Part shown: piece by piece, positions 59,475-64,000 of the stretch
How positions within the stretch are numbered: the stretch's first letter is position 1
Layout: each line of letters begins with the position of its first letter
Assembly (NCBI GenBank): GCA_963734055.1
Contig: CAVTFQ010000009.1
Coordinates: 186,001 to 250,000 of the forward strand
Length of the DNA: 64,000 bases
DNA from: CAIWHR01 sp963734055
GTDB taxonomy: Bacteria; Pseudomonadota; Gammaproteobacteria; Burkholderiales; Casimicrobiaceae
Reading direction: 5' to 3'
Translations under genes and position numbers: made by a program
Notes under the pieces: model-generated
Database searches by the model: none
What the model was told of the DNA's origin: nothing
The model's input: only the letters and a program-made list of their open reading frames with translations

Positions 59475-59642
59475 ATGCTTTACTACGCGGCGCTGTTCTT
59501 CGTGATCGCCGTCGTCGCGGCGGTCTTCGGCTTCGGCGGGATCGCGACCGGTGCCGTCGAGATCGCGAAGATCCTGTTCTTCGTGTTCCTGGTCCTGTTC
59601 GTCGGCAGCCTCGTGTGGGGCCTGATGAATCGCAACCTGTAA
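59475..59642 (+). CDS. DUF1328 small membrane protein, second copy
   Basis: 55 residues, starting MLYYAALFFVIAVVAAVFGF, ending SLVWGLMNRNL. It is a paralogue of the protein at 48955 and the same length. GGAGG precedes the ATG. A sigma-54 promoter lies upstream. Confidence 0.85.
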   Translation: MLYYAALFFVIAVVAAVFGFGGIATGAVEIAKILFFVFLVLFVGSLVWGLMNRNL

Positions 59643-59654
59643 TCCGGAGGATCC

Positions 59655-60008
59655 ATGCATACCCGCACATCCCGCGACGCCGCCGGCCTCTCGGTCGACA
59701 CCGAAGCGCTCGAGCGCTCGAAAGACGACCTCGTTGACGAGTTCCGCAACCTCGTGAACGCAGGCGACGCGCTCCTGCGATCGACGACCAGCGTGTCGGG
59801 CGAGGCGCTTGCGCAGGCGCGCGAACAGTTCAGCTCGAAATTGGCCGACGCGAAGGACTGGCTCGGCGACGCGTCGCGAACAGCCGTCGATCGCGGCCGC
59901 TACGCGGCGAGCGCCGCCGACGAGTACGTTCGCGCGAATCCGTGGCCGGCGATCGGCATCGCCGTGGCCGCGGGCGTCGTGGCCGGCGCCCTGATCGCGC
60001 GTCGCTAG
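59655..60008 (+). CDS. DUF883 (ElaB/YqjD-type) membrane protein
   Basis: 117 residues. A long helix (DLVDEFRNLVNAGDALLRS, then AQAREQFSSKLADAKDWLG) is followed by one C-terminal membrane segment (YVRANPWPAIGIAVAAGVVA). This is the DUF883 layout; relatives bind ribosomes and respond to stress. First of three genes like the yqjD-yqjE-yqjK set. Confidence 0.83.
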   Translation: MHTRTSRDAAGLSVDTEALERSKDDLVDEFRNLVNAGDALLRSTTSVSGEALAQAREQFSSKLADAKDWLGDASRTAVDRGRYAASAADEYVRANPWPAIGIAVAAGVVAGALIARR

Positions 60009-60012
60009 ACCG

Positions 60013-60435
60013 ATGGAGGCCGTCTCGTACGCGCGTACGGACCGGGAGCGCTCGACGGCGCTGCTCGCGTCGATCCGCCGGCTCGGCGCCGCGTTGTGGG
60101 AGCAGGCCGGCATCAGGCTCGAGCTGCTCACGCTCGAGCTGGCCGAAGAGCGCGCGCGGCTGATCGGCGTGCTGTTCGCGATCGGGGCGATAGTCATCTG
60201 CGCCGCGCTGGCCATCGCGTTCGGCGGTCTTGCGGCGTTGATCGCGGCCTGGGAAACGCCGTATCGGGTGGCCGTCGCGCTCGGCGTCGCCGCGACGTTC
60301 GCGCTGGTGGCGCTCGGCGCCGGCCTCGTCGTCCGGCATTTGATCGGCAAATCGAGCCCGCTCTTCCGCCATTCGATCGCGGAGTGGCGGCGCGACGTCG
60401 ACGGCCTCGCGCAGAGGATCGGTCCCGAGACGTAA
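60013..60435 (+). CDS. Phage-holin-family (YqjE-like) protein
   Basis: 140 residues with two central membrane helices (about 55-75 and 90-110) and basic ends, as in YqjE. It is 4 bp after the DUF883 gene and co-transcribed with it. Role unknown, probably envelope. Confidence 0.75.
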   Translation: MEAVSYARTDRERSTALLASIRRLGAALWEQAGIRLELLTLELAEERARLIGVLFAIGAIVICAALAIAFGGLAALIAAWETPYRVAVALGVAATFALVALGAGLVVRHLIGKSSPLFRHSIAEWRRDVDGLAQRIGPET

Positions 60436-60440
60436 AAGCG

Positions 60441-60758
60441 ATGAATCGCCGCACGAAGAGACCCGTAACGGCCCGTCGCCGTGACGCGCAGCTGCGCCTC
60501 GCCGAACATCGCATCGACATGCGCGAGGCGTGGGTGAATTTCGAAAACGCGGCGGTGGTGGCGCAGGCTCGCGCGCATCGCATCGTCGACGGGATCCGCA
60601 CGCTCTCCGGGCTCGCCGCCGTCGTCGCGGCGATCCTCGCCATCCGGTGGATGACGATGCGCGGCGGCGCCGGCCCCGCGATGCGCACGGTAGCGGTCGC
60701 GGGCGTCCTTCGGCGCTTGCTCCCGACCGCGTTCCAGCTCTACCTGCGCCGGCCTTGA
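60441..60758 (+). CDS. YqjK-like protein
   Basis: 105 residues. A charged N-terminal helix (RRRDAQLRLAEHRIDMREAW) precedes one membrane segment (LSGLAAVVAAILAIRW). Position and layout fit YqjK, third gene of the same stress set. Short of firm homology. Confidence 0.6.
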   Translation: MNRRTKRPVTARRRDAQLRLAEHRIDMREAWVNFENAAVVAQARAHRIVDGIRTLSGLAAVVAAILAIRWMTMRGGAGPAMRTVAVAGVLRRLLPTAFQLYLRRP

Positions 60759-60768
60759 CGGAGGGATC

Positions 60769-61551
60769 ATGGAAGGCCATCAGCACGCCCCGGGAGATCG
60801 CAATGCGCTGACCGACGTCAAAGTCCTACGCGAGCGTGCCCGCGATCACGTCGAGCGCGGCGCGGTCACGACCGACTACGGCGCCGATCGCGGTGCCGTC
60901 GTGCAGCTCCTGAACGAAGCCCTCGCGACCGAGCTCGTCTGCGTGCTGCGCTACAAGCGGCACTACTACATGGCGCAGGGCCCGCACTCGAACGCCGCGA
61001 AGACCGAATTCGGCGAGCACGCCGCGGCCGAATTCGCGCACGCCGACCAGATCGCCGAGCGCATCGTGCAGCTGGGGGGCGCGCCGGATTTCAGCCCCGA
61101 CGGCCTTGCGGACCGCAGTCACGCGGAGTACGTCGAAGGGAAGTCGCTGCGCGACATGATGCAGGAGGACCTGGTCGCCGAGCGCGTCGCGATCGAGTCG
61201 TACCGGGAAATGATCGCCTTCGTCGCCGAGCGCGATCCGACCACGCGACGGCTGCTCGAGGAGATCCTCGCGACCGAGGAGGAGCACGCGGACGACATCG
61301 CGAGTCTGATGTTCGTCGGCGCCGACGCGGCGAGCGTTCGGAGCGGTGACGGTCCCGGGCGGCCGCGACAGCGGTTCCTGACGGAATGCCGGCTCTCGCG
61401 CCGGCATCCCCGGTCGCTGGCGGCGGGTCGCCCGGGCCGGTGGCTGCACGCCTGCCGGCGAGGGCCTGGCGCAAGTGGAACGCGATCGACGGCGGGTTGC
61501 TGGCCGCGGCCGTGGCGTTCTATGCGGTGCTGTCGCTCGCACCGCTCGTGA
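60769..61551 (+). CDS. Ferritin-like/bacterioferritin-family protein with long overlapping tail
   Basis: 260 residues as read, but the ferritin-like part is only about 190: ALATELVCVLRYKRHYYMAQ, EHAAAEFAHADQIAERI, and a closing EEILATEEEHADDIASL with iron-ligand Glu/His. From there the tail is Arg-rich and unlike the family, and it overlaps the YihY gene by 166 bp. It probably stores iron or protects DNA under stress. The tail may be a frameshift product. Confidence 0.65.
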   Translation: MEGHQHAPGDRNALTDVKVLRERARDHVERGAVTTDYGADRGAVVQLLNEALATELVCVLRYKRHYYMAQGPHSNAAKTEFGEHAAAEFAHADQIAERIVQLGGAPDFSPDGLADRSHAEYVEGKSLRDMMQEDLVAERVAIESYREMIAFVAERDPTTRRLLEEILATEEEHADDIASLMFVGADAASVRSGDGPGRPRQRFLTECRLSRRHPRSLAAGRPGRWLHACRRGPGASGTRSTAGCWPRPWRSMRCCRSHRS

Positions 61552-62267
61552 TCCTGATCGTCGCCATCGGCAGCGCCTGGCTCGGCGCCGACGCGGCGCG
61601 CCACTACGTTTCGATGCAGGTCGCGGATCTGATCGGTCCCGACGGTGCCGGGCTCATCGATCGCCTCATCCGGTCGCACGACGTGCCTTCACCGCTCGGC
61701 GGATGGGCGGCGTGGGCCGGAGGGGCAGTGCTGGCCGTCGGGGCCACCGCCGCCTTCTCCGAGCTGCAGCACGCGCTCGACCGGATCTTCGGGGAGGTGC
61801 CGCGGCCGGCAATCCGCGAGCTGCTGCGGGTGCGGGCGCTCTCGTTCCTGCTGGTCGTGGGGGCGGGCCTTCTCCTTGGCGCGTCCTTCGTCGCCTCGAG
61901 TGCGCTTCGCCTGGTCGTGGAGCGCGGCACGGCGAGCCACGCCATGCAGCTCGGCGCGCAGCTCGACGGCTTCGTCTCGTTCGTGGTCGCCGCACTCGCG
62001 ATGGCGGCGCTCCTGCGCGTGCTGCCCGATCGACCGCCCCGGGCGCGGCAGGTCTGGATCGGCGCGCTCGTCGGCGCCGCGCTGTTCGCGGTCGGACGCT
62101 ACTTCGTCGCCTGGTACGTCGTGCGCTTCGGGGTCGGCTCGGCGTACGGCGCCGCAGGAACGATCGTCGTGGTGATGGCCTGGATCTATTTCTCGGTGCT
62201 CGTGTTCCTCGCCGGCGCAGTCGTGGCGTGCGTCACGGCGCCCGTCACGGGCGCACCAGGATCCTGA
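61386..62267 (+). CDS. YihY/BrkB-family membrane protein
   Basis: 293 residues with about six membrane helices: LLAAAVAFYAVLSLAPLVIL, then AFSELQHALDRIFGEVP, and GAAGTIVVVMAWIYFSVLVF. It has the YihY/BrkB layout. The function is not known; the old RNase BN label is wrong for this family. The first residues overlap the ferritin-like gene; a GTG at about 61442 is another start. Confidence 0.85.
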   Translation: MPALAPASPVAGGGSPGPVAARLPARAWRKWNAIDGGLLAAAVAFYAVLSLAPLVILIVAIGSAWLGADAARHYVSMQVADLIGPDGAGLIDRLIRSHDVPSPLGGWAAWAGGAVLAVGATAAFSELQHALDRIFGEVPRPAIRELLRVRALSFLLVVGAGLLLGASFVASSALRLVVERGTASHAMQLGAQLDGFVSFVVAALAMAALLRVLPDRPPRARQVWIGALVGAALFAVGRYFVAWYVVRFGVGSAYGAAGTIVVVMAWIYFSVLVFLAGAVVACVTAPVTGAPGS

Positions 62268-64000
62268 CGGAATCGGGCACGGGCCCGATCGGCGCCGCAG
62301 TCACGCGATCGCCGAGGCGCTCGAACAGCACGTCGACCCGCGCATCGCCCACCGCGACCTCGCGCAGCGCAAGGCGTTCGATTTCGCCCGGCAACGCCGG
62401 GCGGTCGATACGGATCACGCGATTCAAGGCGTCGATCGTGACGCCGAGGCTCGCCTGCAGCGCCATGAAGGCCGCGCCCGACGACCACGCCTGCGGCAGG
62501 CAGGCGACCGGATAGCCGACGGGGGGTTCGCCGGGGCTTCGCACGAAACCGCAGTAGAGCTCGGGCAGGCGCAGCCCGAAATGGATCGCGGCCCCGAAGA
62601 GCTCGCTCAGGAGGTGAGCGGCGGCGCCGCGATGCCCGTAGCTCGCCATCCCCGCGGCGCAAAGGGCGGTGTCGTGCGGCCACACCGAGCCGTTGTGATA
62701 CGACATCGGATTGAAACGCACCTGGTCCTGTGCGAGCGTGCGCAGCCCCCAGCCGTTGTCGAACGCCGCCGACAGGAGCTGCTCGGCAACGCGCGCGGCG
62801 CGCTGCGGCGACGGAAGACCGGAGTAGAGGAGGTGGCCGGGATTCGACGTGCGCACGCGGCACGGCTGACCGGAGCCGTCGATCGCGATGGCGTAGAAGT
62901 CGAGGTCGGAAAGCCAGAAGCGTCGTTCCACGGCGAGGCGCAGCGCCTTCGCCTGCCGCTCCCACTCCCGCGCCCGATCGAACTCGCCGCGTCGCTTCGC
63001 GAGCCAGGCCATCGCAATCCGAGCCGCGTAGACGTAGCCCTGCACCTCGACCAACGCGACCGGAGGCTCCGCCATCCTGCCGTCGGCGTGGAAGACCGAG
63101 TCGGAACTGTCCTTCCAGCCCTGGTTCACGAGGCCTGCGCGGCTCGCGCGGGCGTAGTCGACGAAGCCGTCGCCGTTCGAATCGCCCGGGCCGTCGATCC
63201 ATGCCATCGCCGCGAGGAGCGATGGCCAGAGCGCGTCGATGAACTCGAGGTCGCCCGTGCGCCGTGCGTACGCGCCTGCGAGCATCACGAACAGCGGCGT
63301 CGCGTCGACGCCGCCGTAGTAGTGGCGGAACGGGACTTCGCCGACGGCGGAGAGCTCGCCGAGTCGGGTCTCGTGCAGGATCTTGCCGGGCGCCGCGTCG
63401 TCGAACGCATCGGTACGGTCCGCCTGATGCTCGGCTAGGAACTTGAGCACGCCGCGCGCCGGCGTCGCGTCGAGCCAGAGGATCTGCAGCGCGGTCACGA
63501 TGCCGTCGCGGCCGAACGGGGTCGAGAACCACGGGATGCCCGCAAACGGATACGGCCCGGTCGGCAGCTCGGTCGTGAGCAACGCCAGGTCCGCGCGCGA
63601 TTTCTCGAGCCACATCTGGAACGGTCCGCGCGGACACTGGACCGTCGCCCCGCGGCGGCGCTTGGCGCGCATGGCCCAGCGCGCTTTCGCCGCCGCATCG
63701 CGGAAGCGGGTCCCGTCGGGAGCCGCGGCGCGGCCGCCGCCGATCTCGAGGAAGATGCAGCGCTGCGCGTGACGCGGGAGCGTCAGTGCGAACTCGGCCG
63801 CGTCCGGCGCGAGGCGATTCGGATGCTGCGAGAACGCGACGACGCAGGTGCGCACGACGCCGTCGAGACCCTCGTAAGCGAGCGTCACGAGGGCATGGTC
63901 GAGCTCGGGCGCAAGCGTCCGCCCGCGCCGCGTAGGCACGAACCCGCGAACCTCGAAGATGTCGGCGAAGTCGGCCGCGAAGGCGAGCCGCAGGGAGACC
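62245..64000 (-). CDS. Amylo-alpha-1,6-glucosidase-like protein, incomplete at the right edge
   Basis: The gene is open past 64000. In-frame sequence upstream of 63939 continues (LRLAFAADFADIFEVRGF), so the start lies outside the window. The visible part has a short N-terminal glycogen-debranching-type domain and then an alpha/alpha barrel: PFAGIPWFSTPFGRDGIVTA, ILHETRLGEL, HYYGGVDATPLFVML and SYHNGSVWPHDTALCAAGM. It probably breaks alpha-1,6 branches in glycogen-like polymers. The end overlaps the convergent YihY gene by 23 bp. Confidence 0.85.
   Translation of the reverse strand, partial: VSLRLAFAADFADIFEVRGFVPTRRGRTLAPELDHALVTLAYEGLDGVVRTCVVAFSQHPNRLAPDAAEFALTLPRHAQRCIFLEIGGGRAAAPDGTRFRDAAAKARWAMRAKRRRGATVQCPRGPFQMWLEKSRADLALLTTELPTGPYPFAGIPWFSTPFGRDGIVTALQILWLDATPARGVLKFLAEHQADRTDAFDDAAPGKILHETRLGELSAVGEVPFRHYYGGVDATPLFVMLAGAYARRTGDLEFIDALWPSLLAAMAWIDGPGDSNGDGFVDYARASRAGLVNQGWKDSSDSVFHADGRMAEPPVALVEVQGYVYAARIAMAWLAKRRGEFDRAREWERQAKALRLAVERRFWLSDLDFYAIAIDGSGQPCRVRTSNPGHLLYSGLPSPQRAARVAEQLLSAAFDNGWGLRTLAQDQVRFNPMSYHNGSVWPHDTALCAAGMASYGHRGAAAHLLSELFGAAIHFGLRLPELYCGFVRSPGEPPVGYPVACLPQAWSSGAAFMALQASLGVTIDALNRVIRIDRPALPGEIERLALREVAVGDARVDVLFERLGDRVTAAPIGPVPDSVRILVRP

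Overview
The window is very GC-rich DNA from a Gram-negative bacterium, most likely a betaproteobacterium (inferred from the class Ia ribonucleotide reductase with two ATP-cones, a QseBC-type two-component pair next to small cytochromes, MASE1/MASE2 sensor proteins, and families such as DUF4124, DUF1328, DUF883 and PepSY). It looks chromosomal: mostly housekeeping, signalling and envelope genes, plus one small degraded accessory patch around 25.4-34 kb.

Layout. 0-6.7 kb: a ClpX-like AAA+ ATPase without a zinc finger, small exported proteins, a methyltransferase, a truncated cyclase, msrA and a beta-helix protein. 7-12 kb: a cyclase-FHA protein faces a Ser/Thr kinase operon (kinase, CsgG-like protein, exported protein). 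12-17.5 kb: a beta/gamma-crystallin protein, then two small cytochromes c, a cytochrome b561 and a QseB/QseC pair, with a convergent PepSY-like gene. Matching CTTAA-N6-CTTAA boxes precede both the cytochrome operon and the PepSY gene. 17.5-28.5 kb: aldo/keto reductases, dgkA, a HEAT/ankyrin-like protein, two more crystallin-type proteins, arfB, xthA and an ArsR regulator. 25.4-34 kb: gene fragments and damaged genes (hcp, DUF1428, a dehydrogenase/aspartic-protease chimera, an IS30 element, a frameshifted Rieske-type reductase). 34-41 kb: an MFS exporter, then nrdB, DUF2442 and nrdA; nrdA carries a frameshift and lies behind two NrdR boxes 31 bp apart and DnaA-like boxes. 41-47.5 kb: pdeM and an Lhr-like helicase, both of the ligase-associated repair set, separated by sugar-acid enzymes and a diguanylate cyclase. 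47.5-62.3 kb: an envelope-stress and signalling region with small membrane proteins (DUF1328 twice, DUF3309, GlsB/YeaQ-like, DUF883, YqjE-like), BON and DUF6496 proteins, three kinase-like proteins, two response regulators, a sigma-54 activator without a receiver domain, SOD, a ferritin-like protein and YihY. 62.2-64 kb: an amylo-alpha-1,6-glucosidase-like gene that runs off the right edge.

Three connected units stand out: (1) the cytochrome/QseBC/PepSY regulon with its shared boxes and a hairpin over the first ribosome binding site; (2) sigma-54 promoters in front of both DUF1328 genes, with a receiver-less sigma-54 activator encoded between them; (3) the kinase/CsgG-like/cyclase-FHA cluster. 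Several genes (hcp, the Rieske reductase, nrdA, pdeM, the IS30 transposase) carry single small indels. This could be decay or sequence error; the broken nrdA makes some sequence error plausible.
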